NCBI GenBank assembly: GCA_025999935.1
Contig: BNXY01000012.1
Location: 1 to 59,093 of the forward strand
DNA length: 59,093 bases
Source: Bacteroidia bacterium
Lineage (GTDB): Bacteria; Bacteroidota; Bacteroidia; Bacteroidales; Azobacteroidaceae
Direction of reading: 5' to 3'
Below, one piece after another: positions 33,196-42,008 of this stretch; position 1 is the stretch's first letter, and each line of letters starts with the position of its first letter. The translations under genes and the position numbers were made by a program. The notes under the pieces are model-generated. The model was not told the DNA's origin, searched no databases, and saw only the letters and a program-made list of their open reading frames with translations.

Positions 33196-35469
33196 TTAAG
33201 GTATCTGTTCAGCCGAAGGAGGAACATTTGCCAAATCCGAACCCCAGTCCTTATTGGCTTTATCACCCATCACCAGCGTCAATTTACCGCCGCGAATAAT
33301 ATCTTCGTGACTGATCCACGGTTTGTTCCATTCCTTACCGTTCAAGGTAGCCGATTGGATGTATTTGTTATCGTCCGAACAATTAATCGCTTCGATTTCA
33401 AATACATTACCGTTGCCTAACTGTATTTTTACGTGCTTGAAAAACGGGCTTCCGATGTTGTAAACCGGGATACCCGGCGTAACCGGATACAAACCGATGG
33501 ACGAAAATACAACAAAAGCCGACATCCCGCCTCCGTCTTCGTCGCCGGGATTACCCATCAGATCGTTGCGGAACCACTGTTTAACCAAGCTTCGTATCCG
33601 TTTTTGCGTTTTCCAGGGTTGTCCGGCATAATTATACAGATACGGAATGTGCATGGACGGCTCGTTGGCCATGGAAAACTGCCCTACATTTCCGGTTTGG
33701 TCGGGCAGTTGGGCGTAAAACACATATTTTCCTTTGCCCAAAGGTTCCCGGAAAGTCTGGTCGAGATTGCTTGCGAATTTTTCGGGAGAACCCATCAATT
33801 GAATCAAATCGGCCGGATTGTGCTGCACTTCCCAGCGGTAAGTCCATCCGTTGTTTTCATCGTAATAATCTCTTGCCCCTTGTCCGCCGGAGAAACGGTA
33901 ATCGAAAGGTTGGATAAAGTTTCCATCCTTGTCTTTCGGATGAAAGAAACCTGTTTCCGCATTGTATAAATTGCGGTAATTGTAGGAACCTTTCAGGAAA
34001 TAGCGGTAATCATCTTCTTTATCCAATGCTTTGGCGATTTGCGCTAAACACCAGTAATCGTAACAAGTGCCCAAGGTTACGGCAACCGGTTGCCGTTTTT
34101 CTCCCTTGTTCACTTCCGCTATATATTCCGCTTCGCCTTCTTTCAATGCCGGATAATAGCCTTTTTCCCGGTAAAATTCGTCCAATTCTATATTGGGAAT
34201 TTTCATCCAGGGCAATAGGGATTTTTCGGTAATGGCGGATTTGCAGGCTTTGTAGGCTGCTTCCAGGTCAAATCCCCGCAATCCTTTATTGTAAGCATCC
34301 CAGACCATTGCTACGCCATGATTGCAATTCATGCCGTGCCGGTCGCCCGTTGCAATAGGGAAGGTTGGCATCCATCCGTCGGGCGATTGTTGCGCCAAAC
34401 GGATAAAGGACTGTATCATATCCGATTCCGCTTCCGGTGCAATCAAAGTACGCAAAGGATGGGCGGCACGGTAAGTATCCCAAATCCAATCGTCGGTATA
34501 GTAGGCGATGCCTTCGTCGTTGTGCACCTGTCCGTCGGCAGGACTGAAATAACGGCCATCTTCCGACATGTTGACCATCCGTTCATAGACTCTGTACAAA
34601 GTGGTATAAAACACGGATTTATCGTTATCGCTTCCTCCTTCTACCGAAATTTTTCCGAGCGCTTCATTCCATATTTTACGGCCTGTTTCCGCTATTTCCC
34701 GCCAATCATAAGTCTTTATTTCCCGGTTCAGATTCCGGAGCGCCTGCGTTTCGTCAATGAAGGAAACGCCGTAACGCAAACGGACGGTTTTCTGATTCTT
34801 ATTGAAACAAAGGATCATTGTATGAGCATTTCCTTCCGCCGGAATTTTATCATATTGGATGATATGTTCCGACAAAAAGCCGGTTTTATCGGGCGTTTGT
34901 TCGATTTCAACATTTAGATAAACTTTTGTATTGTTTCCTATGGATTGATAACCGGAAACGCCGTTGGCAGTGAGATGCATTTCTCCGTTTCCCGTATGGA
35001 AAATGAGGTAATTGTCTTCCGCCGGTTTATCGAAAGTGATTTCATAAATACCTGATTGACGGGAAGGAGCATAGTTTACTTTTATAGCGGCTTCATCCAG
35101 ATAGACGGAATAACTGTAGGGGGTAATTTTTTCCAAATCGTAGGAATAATCAACCACATCCTGAAAATTGAACTTGTCGCTCGTAACCGGACTGATGCTG
35201 AAAGCGGAGGTATTCCGGTGACTGGTTACGATAACCGGCAGTCCGTGCAACAAATCGGAGGTATAATCCGTCCGGGCGGGATAAACCCGCATCATACCGT
35301 TCGGCAGGTGAGTCGTCGGGTAAGTAGGCACTAATAAATGACTGATGTTTCCCATGTAGGGATTGACGTAATCGACCGGCGACTTGCTTGTTTTGTTGTT
35401 ATTGCAGGAAAACAACAAGCCGGAAAGAAAACAGATGATTGTAATTGAATAAAAAAAATGCTTCTTCAT
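33196..35469 (-). CDS. GH92 family mannosidase lipoprotein, divergent type
   Basis: 757 residues, lipoprotein signal MKKHFFYSITIICFLSGLLFSC. Recognisable as GH92 (VDYVNPYMGNISHLLVP, DDWIWDTYRAAHPL, NEPSMHIPYLYNYAGQPWKT, NPGDEDGGGMSAFVVFSSIGLYP), but the landmark blocks differ from the other two copies in the window: the GGHGH loop is NISHLLVPTYPTTH, EGNAWQ is ENNGWT, and GNEDCG.MSAWY is GDEDGGGMSAF. The catalytic acid and base carboxylates appear kept. It is a different GH92 subfamily, so a different mannosidic linkage is expected. First enzyme gene after the hairpin that separates it from the Sus genes. Confidence 0.88.
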   Translation of the reverse strand: MKKHFFYSITIICFLSGLLFSCNNNKTSKSPVDYVNPYMGNISHLLVPTYPTTHLPNGMMRVYPARTDYTSDLLHGLPVIVTSHRNTSAFSISPVTSDKFNFQDVVDYSYDLEKITPYSYSVYLDEAAIKVNYAPSRQSGIYEITFDKPAEDNYLIFHTGNGEMHLTANGVSGYQSIGNNTKVYLNVEIEQTPDKTGFLSEHIIQYDKIPAEGNAHTMILCFNKNQKTVRLRYGVSFIDETQALRNLNREIKTYDWREIAETGRKIWNEALGKISVEGGSDNDKSVFYTTLYRVYERMVNMSEDGRYFSPADGQVHNDEGIAYYTDDWIWDTYRAAHPLRTLIAPEAESDMIQSFIRLAQQSPDGWMPTFPIATGDRHGMNCNHGVAMVWDAYNKGLRGFDLEAAYKACKSAITEKSLLPWMKIPNIELDEFYREKGYYPALKEGEAEYIAEVNKGEKRQPVAVTLGTCYDYWCLAQIAKALDKEDDYRYFLKGSYNYRNLYNAETGFFHPKDKDGNFIQPFDYRFSGGQGARDYYDENNGWTYRWEVQHNPADLIQLMGSPEKFASNLDQTFREPLGKGKYVFYAQLPDQTGNVGQFSMANEPSMHIPYLYNYAGQPWKTQKRIRSLVKQWFRNDLMGNPGDEDGGGMSAFVVFSSIGLYPVTPGIPVYNIGSPFFKHVKIQLGNGNVFEIEAINCSDDNKYIQSATLNGKEWNKPWISHEDIIRGGKLTLVMGDKANKDWGSDLANVPPSAEQIP

Positions 35470-35603
35470 GGTAATCTATTTTTTAATTATTATTTAAAAA
35501 AATTCTTTGGAGTTCATTGTTGAGACCTATAGGCTAATGGATAAGCATATACACGCAAACAATGTATTGATAATTTTTATTTTCATACGTAAATAAATCA
35601 ATA

Positions 35604-35641
35604 ATTTCTGTCATTTCTATTCGTGCAGAAATGACAGAAAT
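35604..35641 (-). terminator. Perfect 15-bp hairpin between the Sus genes and the enzyme genes
   Basis: ATTTCTGTCATTTCT (35604-35618) and its exact complement (35627-35641) lie around an 8-nt loop, in the 231-bp gap between the DUF3823 gene and GH92. In the minus-strand transcript it could act as a partial terminator or an RNA-stability element giving more SusCD than enzyme mRNA. There is no long U-run after it. Nothing else is visible in this gap. Confidence 0.55.
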
Positions 35642-35700
35642 CATTAAACAAAAAACAATCTTTTTACCTTAATTTATATCGGTTAATTAAATGAAAATTG

Positions 35701-36477
35701 TCAAGGAACGTGAATTTTTTCTATGGTTGAAAAATTATCCGCACCCATACCCGGATAGTTTGTTTCCGGTTTTCCGGCTGCCGTTTGGCAGTTCATGGAA
35801 ACACGAATCCAATAGTCTATACCTGTATATTTAAGCGGGATTGCCGTGCGGAAATTGAGTTCCTTACCTTCCATGTCGTTTGTCAGTTTTAAACTAACGG
35901 GATACAAATCAAGCCACCGGGCGCTTGTATTGACCGACCTTGAAACCAATAGCCAAGATTCTTTTGTGTCCGGCATCTCATATCCCGCTTTCTGATTTCG
36001 TTTGAAGCGAACGGAACATTCAATATAGGAACCGGAAGCTTCTGAAACTACAACCGGTTTTTTAATCCACTCTATTGTAAGATATGGAGTTACCGTAAAA
36101 TCTTTGGTAGCTGTACCTTTTATCTCAACCAATTCGCCGGCATCATCACCGTCTTTCAATGCATCATCGTAAGGATAAAAAGCGCCGGCTCGGGGCAACA
36201 TGCGGTATGTTCCCGAAAACCATTTGGTATGGCGGTAAGTTCCGTCTTGCTGAACCTTCAGTGTTTGATTTCCGATGTAGGATGTGCTGTCTTTCGCCCA
36301 GCTTAATTCCCGCATACGAATAATCTCCGAGCCGTGATTGACTTGAAGCGGCTGACCCAAATGGTCGTAAACTGTTCCCTGAATTGTAGCATCAGGTCCA
36401 TCATAATTATCTATTTCACAAGATACTACGAAAAGTGAACAAAACAATAGAATAATATAATTAATTAACTTTTTCAT
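35701..36477 (-). CDS. DUF3823 surface lipoprotein (SusE position)
   Basis: 258 residues; lipoprotein signal MKKLINYIILLFCSLFVVSC followed by EIDNYDGPDATIQGTVYDHLGQPLQ, the characteristic start of DUF3823. An N-terminal CarboxypepD-like beta domain and a second Ig-like domain follow. It occupies the place of SusE/SusF directly after SusD (12-bp gap), so it is expected to sit on the cell surface and help bind the glycan, although direct binding is inferred. Confidence 0.85.
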   Translation of the reverse strand: MKKLINYIILLFCSLFVVSCEIDNYDGPDATIQGTVYDHLGQPLQVNHGSEIIRMRELSWAKDSTSYIGNQTLKVQQDGTYRHTKWFSGTYRMLPRAGAFYPYDDALKDGDDAGELVEIKGTATKDFTVTPYLTIEWIKKPVVVSEASGSYIECSVRFKRNQKAGYEMPDTKESWLLVSRSVNTSARWLDLYPVSLKLTNDMEGKELNFRTAIPLKYTGIDYWIRVSMNCQTAAGKPETNYPGMGADNFSTIEKIHVP

Positions 36478-36489
36478 ACGGATTCATTT

Positions 36490-38601
36490 TTATTGATTTC
36501 TGTTTTTCTGCAATAAAGGATTGTTTTTCAACTCATCACCCGGTATTCCTTCATAATAATTGTTGATGGAGAAAGTAATGCGGTCGCTGCCGGATTCAAG
36601 GTTTTTAGCGTCGTAGAGATATTTCCCGTCGGGAATACCCGAAGCGTCAACGGTTGCATCCTTGCTGAACATAAATGAATACAATCCTCTTTTACGATAC
36701 TGATTGATTTGCGTGTCGTAAGTGAACCAACGCAGCAAATCCCAATAGATTTTGCTCTCAAATGCGAGTTCCTTGTAGCGTTCTACCCGAAGAATCTGTA
36801 AGCCGCGGTTGGGCGCTTCCACAAATCCGCCTTGTCCTTTCGGACCGGGTTTGGTCCATTGGGTATAAGCGGGATCTGTTGACAATTCGGCGGGAGAGGC
36901 AAGCAATGTTGCTCCGGCGCGGTCGCGAATATCATTAATACAAGTATAAGCGTCCTGAAGCATATTTACGCTGTTATAGGTCGATTCGCCGCTTTGAGCA
37001 AGTTCAATAGCCGCTTCGGCTCGGTTCAACAGAATTTCAGCGTAGCGGATTTCAATCCAAGGTTGGGTTGATTCGTATAAGTTTGTTTGTCCTTGCGTCA
37101 TCGCGAGATTCATGTGCTTGCGTCCGTGAAATCCGGTCAAAGTATTGTTACCACCATTGTTCGACATTTTGGGACCATCCAGCCCGTTTTTGAAAATTTT
37201 TAAGCCGTTCACATCGTATGTATCATTTTGTGTGCGGGGATCGGCAGTAGAATTAAGGATTATGCCATCTCTGAATAGGTATTGTTCAATCACTTTTGCA
37301 TTACCTTCTGTTGCGCGATAATTACTGCCGTCGGCTCCGTCGTCGATGCTGAATTTTTTGAACTTGCGTGTTGCAGGATCAATATCTTTGTTGAAGATAC
37401 CTGCCCGCAAATCTACTTTGAATCCGCCTTTAACAACTTGTCCGGGAAGAAGCAAGTTCGCCCTGAGTCTGGGTTCTGCGCCGTCCCAAAGTTGATGACC
37501 ATTGTCGTAAACGTTGTAGTAACCTTCTGAATCAAAAGCGCTGAAATGGCCATCGGCATCAAGCGGCAGTCCGTCGAACAGTTCTACCCAATCTAATGTA
37601 GGATTAAAACGGTCGCCATAGGTAGTAGTCATACGGGGCGGCGCCATGATAGCGTCGTAGGAATGCGTTTGCATTGTATAATCGAACTGGCGCAACCAGA
37701 TGGATTCTTTGTTAGATGTTACCTTTTCCCATATTTCGGCGTAATTAGCCATTTTATCAGTATTTCCGCGATGGAGTTGGTAAACTCCTTCCAGTAATTT
37801 AGCGGCATCCCAAGCCTGTTTAAAGTACTCGTTGGCGAGGCTTGAAGGAATACCTTCGAGCAGTACTCCATCTACTTCCCAATCCTGAAATTTCAGAGAG
37901 CCGTAACGGGCTGTAGTCGCTGCATGAAGGGCGGCACGGCTTTTCAAGGCTGCGGCAACGTATTTGTTGGCACGCCCCGTTTCGCTTGTTGCGGACATTC
38001 CTGCAATTGCTTCGTCCAAATCTTTCAGGATAAAATTGTAAGTATCGGCATGACTGCTGCGAGCCATATACAGAGAACTTGCATCATTTATATCCGGCGG
38101 CAATTCCTGTGCAGTTTCAAGAAGCGGCAAACCGCCATAACGCTTTGCCAACTGGAAATAAACATAAGCGCGGATAAATTTTGCTTCTGCAATCCAACCT
38201 TTCGCCTGATCGGCAAGTTCAGGATACTTTGGTAAATCGGCCATCAGGGTATTTACTTGACGTATCATTTTGAATCCGTCTTTCCAGTATCCTGTTCTAT
38301 GGCGCTGTAAGCCGACATTGTTTCTGTTCAGCATTTCGCCGGTGGAGTTCCAGAACGTATTTATCATAATTGCGCTGAAATATCCGCCATCGGAGCCACT
38401 CACGTCGTTACGTCCATTGTCGTAGCGGAAATCTTCCATTGGAAGATGGTTGTATATTCCCGCAAAATAAGCTTTTATACCATTTTCATTGTATATGTCG
38501 GTAGGTGTGATAACCGTTTTTGGAATAATATCCAAATCTACGCATGACACAAACCATGACATTGAAAACAATACTGTTAAAATAAAATATATTTTTTTCA
38601 T
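36490..38601 (-). CDS. SusD/RagB family glycan-binding lipoprotein
   Basis: Surface lipoprotein that forms the lid of the SusC transporter and captures oligosaccharide. Lipobox in MKKIYFILTVLFSMSWFVSC. N-terminal SusD region (LDIIPKTVITPTDIYNENGIKAYFAGIYNHLP), TPR helices (IRQVNTLMADLP, WIAEAKFIRAYVYFQLAKRYGGLPL), and the C-terminal RagB region (WIEIRYAEILLNRAEAAIELAQSG, RGLQILRVERYKELAFESKIYWDLLRW). At 703 residues it is longer than most family members (about 500-600), with the extra length in the loops of the middle part. 33 bp after SusC. Confidence 0.95.
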   Translation of the reverse strand: MKKIYFILTVLFSMSWFVSCVDLDIIPKTVITPTDIYNENGIKAYFAGIYNHLPMEDFRYDNGRNDVSGSDGGYFSAIMINTFWNSTGEMLNRNNVGLQRHRTGYWKDGFKMIRQVNTLMADLPKYPELADQAKGWIAEAKFIRAYVYFQLAKRYGGLPLLETAQELPPDINDASSLYMARSSHADTYNFILKDLDEAIAGMSATSETGRANKYVAAALKSRAALHAATTARYGSLKFQDWEVDGVLLEGIPSSLANEYFKQAWDAAKLLEGVYQLHRGNTDKMANYAEIWEKVTSNKESIWLRQFDYTMQTHSYDAIMAPPRMTTTYGDRFNPTLDWVELFDGLPLDADGHFSAFDSEGYYNVYDNGHQLWDGAEPRLRANLLLPGQVVKGGFKVDLRAGIFNKDIDPATRKFKKFSIDDGADGSNYRATEGNAKVIEQYLFRDGIILNSTADPRTQNDTYDVNGLKIFKNGLDGPKMSNNGGNNTLTGFHGRKHMNLAMTQGQTNLYESTQPWIEIRYAEILLNRAEAAIELAQSGESTYNSVNMLQDAYTCINDIRDRAGATLLASPAELSTDPAYTQWTKPGPKGQGGFVEAPNRGLQILRVERYKELAFESKIYWDLLRWFTYDTQINQYRKRGLYSFMFSKDATVDASGIPDGKYLYDAKNLESGSDRITFSINNYYEGIPGDELKNNPLLQKNRNQ

Positions 38602-38634
38602 ACTTTTGTATTTTTATTTATTCAACAATTAAAA

Positions 38635-41600
38635 TCAGAATGAAAGAGAGCCGCCAAAGTTAATCGTACGGTTCAATGGATACATATATCCGCTTGATTC
38701 GGTCGGCTTTTCGGGATCAACTCCCCTTACCTTTGTAAAGGTTACCAAATTGTAAGCGTTAATAAAAAGCCTCATATCTTTAATTCCACTTTTGGAAAAC
38801 AGAATGTTTTTAGGCACTGCGAAACCAAGTTCTACTGTTTTAAGCCTTAGATAAGTTCCGTTTTGAATGTTAAATTTGGAATCAATGTCCGCTCTTGTTT
38901 TTCCATAAGGATAATAACCTGAAACCCATTGATTTGAAGGGTTGTAAGGATCTTTATCCGGATCAACAGGATGCCAACGGTCGAACAAAAGTTCGAGGGC
39001 GTTTCCGTCCCAAGCCAAGGGTTCGAGCAACTGTTCACCGTATGAAATATAGGACATAGCCGATCCTTGAAACAAAGCGCTAAAATCAAACGATTTCCAC
39101 TGAGCGGCCAAATTCAATCCCAAGTTCATTAAAGGATAGTTGCGTTTTCCTGTGAAACCCTCATTCGGATTGGTAGTAGTAGCAATGGGGTGTTTGTCTC
39201 TGTCGTCAATCACACCGTCGCCGTTCCAGTCTTCGTAAATCGGGTCTCCGGGAAGGGTTCCGGTATTGGAGTAAATCGAATTGGCTATATCTTCGTAAGA
39301 TTGGTATTGACCTGCAGAACCGTAACCGAACCAAATATCATTGTAGCGGTTTAACACGTTATTTCTCCAGTAATCATACGAGTTTGAACGATCAGGTTGA
39401 AGAATTTTTGTTCTCAAAGTCCTTGTCATCGACACAAAACCTGTAACTTTATACAGAAAATCTTTATTTACACGGTTTGTGTGCCTCAGTTCAACTTCAA
39501 AGCCTTTTGCTCGCTCGGCATTGAAGTTTATTTGAGAAATTCCGGTTCCCAGTGTTGCAGGAAATATGACTGAGGGTGCAGTAGCTATATTTTCGCGATC
39601 GCGTTGGAAGAAATCAAGCGAGAAACCCGCAAGTCCGTTCCATAAATCCGCTTCAAGTCCAAGATTTTTCATTTCATGACTTTCCCAAGTAAGATACATA
39701 TAGGGAGCATTACGGAATCCGAGTCCGTTTACGAAAGTGCTACCGAATACATAACCCCTTGCTATGCTGTTTCGATTACCGCTTGCAGGATAATCGTAGC
39801 CTTCATAAAATTGACCGGATGATACGCCGCCTTCGTTTGCAGTTCGTCCCCAGCTCGCTTTTAATTTAAGATTGTTGACGAAAGATACATTGTCTTTAAT
39901 GAAAGATTCTTCCGATAATCTGTAAGCCAGCAACACGCTTGGGAAAAGCGCCCATTTATGACCTTTTGGAAACGTGGATGAACCGTCGTAACGAAATGCA
40001 AATTCAGCCATATATTTGCCGAGATAATCGTAATTCAACCTGCCTACAATTCCTGCGTTTGCAGTTTCATTCAATCCGCTGCCGTTTCCTTCCATACCTT
40101 CGGTGTTACCCGCTTGCAGATAAGGAATCGGAATATCGAAATAGCGGAAAGCGTTGAAATTATATCCTTGATTGTAACGTTCTTCGTACAGCAGCATTGC
40201 ACCAACGTTATGGGTGTCAAGAAATGTACGGTTATAATTCAACGAAAAGTTCATCAAGGTTGTGTAACTTGTGTTGTAAGTGCGCCTCAGGCTTGTCTTT
40301 CCGTTTCGTAAATAAGTTTGGTAGGTGTCGTTGGAAGCCACGTAACGATATTCATTATATTCTTTCTTGAAATCCGAATTATCGTCGAAAGTCTTGTCGT
40401 AACTGTACATGAATTTAGCAGACAGACCTTTGAGAAATGGTGCATCATACTGTAGATACATGTTCGACTGGAAAATATTCTTCTTGTTATTGACAAAACC
40501 CGACAGTTCCGGATGAATGGCAGCAACCGGATTGTATTCATTATCCGGATGATAATAATACGGAGCCGTATCGTTTGCATAAAGCGGGTCGGTTGGACGC
40601 GAACGCCACATAATATTGAAAATACCTGTCGTAGCCACATTCTGTCGTTCGGTTTCATCCGAAATCAAATTTAGTTTTACGCCTCCTTTCAGGTCTTTTG
40701 TTATATTGACGTTTAAGTTTGTCCGGAGATTGTAACGATGATAGTTTGCGGAGTTTGTGCGAAAGAAACTTCCTTGGTCGTTATAACCGAGATTGACATA
40801 ATAGTCAATTTTTTCAGAACCGCCGCTTATCGAAACATTGTGCTGTTGTTGAGGAGCCGTTTTTCTCATGACTTCGGCATACCAGTCGGTATCGGGCATC
40901 TCGCCTTTTCTCAGCGCTTCGAAATAAGCGTCATCGTAGGTTTTTACAGGTGCGGTCGTATTCCGCATGGTCGTTTCGTTATACAGCAAAGCGCGGTCGT
41001 ATGCTCCAATCGGTTGCAATATTTCGGCAGGAGTTTGGATACCGTAATACATTGAATATTCAATTTTAGTTTTTCCCTTTGTCCCGCTTTTTGTAGTAAC
41101 GAGGACAACTCCATTTGAGCCGTTAAAACCGTAAACAGATGTTGACGCATCTTTAAGAATAGAAACACTTTCAATGTCGTTAGGGTCCATTCTCGCTAAA
41201 TCACCGCGAGGAACTCCATCCACAACGAGAAGCGGGCTTCCTAAGCCGCGAATGTCGAATTGGTTACTGAAATTCCCCGGTTCCGAAGTTTTTTCAATCA
41301 CGCGCAAACCCGGAAGTTTTCCGGTCATCATGTTTTGAACATTCGTGTTCTTCGTCGTTAACAACTGTTCGCTGTTTACCTGCGCTACCGAACCGGTCAG
41401 TGTTGTTTTCTTCTGTGCACCATAACCGACAACGACTATTTCGCCCAAGTTGGTTAGGTCTTCTTCCAAAACGAATTGGAAATTTGTTTCATTTCCAATT
41501 GTCTTCTTTTGTCCGACAAAACCGATGTACGAAACCGCTACGGTTGCATTCGCAGATAAATTAGCCGGCAGGCTCAATGAAAATTTTCCGTCAACGTCGG

Positions 41601-41826
41601 TGGATGTACCCAGATTTGTACCGGATATGCTTACAGAAGCGCCAATTACCGGTTCACCGTTTTTTTCGGAAACAATTCCTCTAATGTTTTTGGTTGTCTG
41701 AGCATTTATCAGGATAGATGTTGAGCAGATTAGCAAAAACAATAGCGTTCGCATTAACATTTTTTTTCTCAAAAAGAAAATTACATGTTTCTTTTTGTGT
41801 TTTTCTAAATAGTCCTTCATAAACAT
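38635..41826 (-). CDS. SusC/RagA family TonB-dependent outer-membrane transporter
   Basis: 1063 residues; imports oligosaccharides across the outer membrane with energy from TonB. The signal peptide is at about 25-42 (MRTLLFLLICSTSILINA); the basic N-terminal extension MFMKDYLEKHKKK may be part of a long signal, with alternative ATGs at 41820 and 41754. CarboxypepD-like domain (IRGIVSEKNGEPVIGASVSI), TonB-box area (EIVVVGYGAQKKTTLTGSV), plug (PLLVVDGVPR, NDIESVSILKDASTSVYG) and a 22-strand barrel ending NRTINFGGSLSF. First gene of the seven-gene operon, preceded by the repeat-bearing promoter at 41857-41926. Confidence 0.95.
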   Translation of the reverse strand: MFMKDYLEKHKKKHVIFFLRKKMLMRTLLFLLICSTSILINAQTTKNIRGIVSEKNGEPVIGASVSISGTNLGTSTDVDGKFSLSLPANLSANATVAVSYIGFVGQKKTIGNETNFQFVLEEDLTNLGEIVVVGYGAQKKTTLTGSVAQVNSEQLLTTKNTNVQNMMTGKLPGLRVIEKTSEPGNFSNQFDIRGLGSPLLVVDGVPRGDLARMDPNDIESVSILKDASTSVYGFNGSNGVVLVTTKSGTKGKTKIEYSMYYGIQTPAEILQPIGAYDRALLYNETTMRNTTAPVKTYDDAYFEALRKGEMPDTDWYAEVMRKTAPQQQHNVSISGGSEKIDYYVNLGYNDQGSFFRTNSANYHRYNLRTNLNVNITKDLKGGVKLNLISDETERQNVATTGIFNIMWRSRPTDPLYANDTAPYYYHPDNEYNPVAAIHPELSGFVNNKKNIFQSNMYLQYDAPFLKGLSAKFMYSYDKTFDDNSDFKKEYNEYRYVASNDTYQTYLRNGKTSLRRTYNTSYTTLMNFSLNYNRTFLDTHNVGAMLLYEERYNQGYNFNAFRYFDIPIPYLQAGNTEGMEGNGSGLNETANAGIVGRLNYDYLGKYMAEFAFRYDGSSTFPKGHKWALFPSVLLAYRLSEESFIKDNVSFVNNLKLKASWGRTANEGGVSSGQFYEGYDYPASGNRNSIARGYVFGSTFVNGLGFRNAPYMYLTWESHEMKNLGLEADLWNGLAGFSLDFFQRDRENIATAPSVIFPATLGTGISQINFNAERAKGFEVELRHTNRVNKDFLYKVTGFVSMTRTLRTKILQPDRSNSYDYWRNNVLNRYNDIWFGYGSAGQYQSYEDIANSIYSNTGTLPGDPIYEDWNGDGVIDDRDKHPIATTTNPNEGFTGKRNYPLMNLGLNLAAQWKSFDFSALFQGSAMSYISYGEQLLEPLAWDGNALELLFDRWHPVDPDKDPYNPSNQWVSGYYPYGKTRADIDSKFNIQNGTYLRLKTVELGFAVPKNILFSKSGIKDMRLFINAYNLVTFTKVRGVDPEKPTESSGYMYPLNRTINFGGSLSF

Positions 41827-41856
41827 AATAATTTATAATTTGGTTTTTATTCGCTG

Positions 41857-41926
41857 CAAAGTTAGCGGTTTGCATTTAATGGATTTGTTAATGTAAGGAT
41901 TAATGTTTTGATTAGTGGGGATTAAT
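41857..41926 (-). promoter_or_regulatory. SusC operon promoter with tandem ATTAA repeats
   Basis: Read on the minus strand, ATTAAT, ACTAAT, ATTAAT, ATTAAC and ATTAAA start at 41926, 41916, 41904, 41892 and 41880, i.e. spaced 10, 12, 12 and 12 bp. The -7 element TAACTTTG starts at 41864, exactly 16 nt after the last repeat start. No -33 TTTG is present; the repeats take its place. This direct-repeat layout, one per helical turn next to the promoter, is how SARP-type activators bind in actinobacteria. The same layout is at 44877-44924. Confidence 0.65.
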
Positions 41927-42008
41927 TTATTAGGAAAATTTAAAATTCGGGTTAAATAATTATAATTTCTAAGCGCGAAAAATGACAAGTTTATGATATA
42001 TACCCATT

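Noticed and set aside
34318..34917. 199-codon plus-strand frame
   Set aside because: It is antisense to the GH92 gene at 33196-35469 with no independent support.
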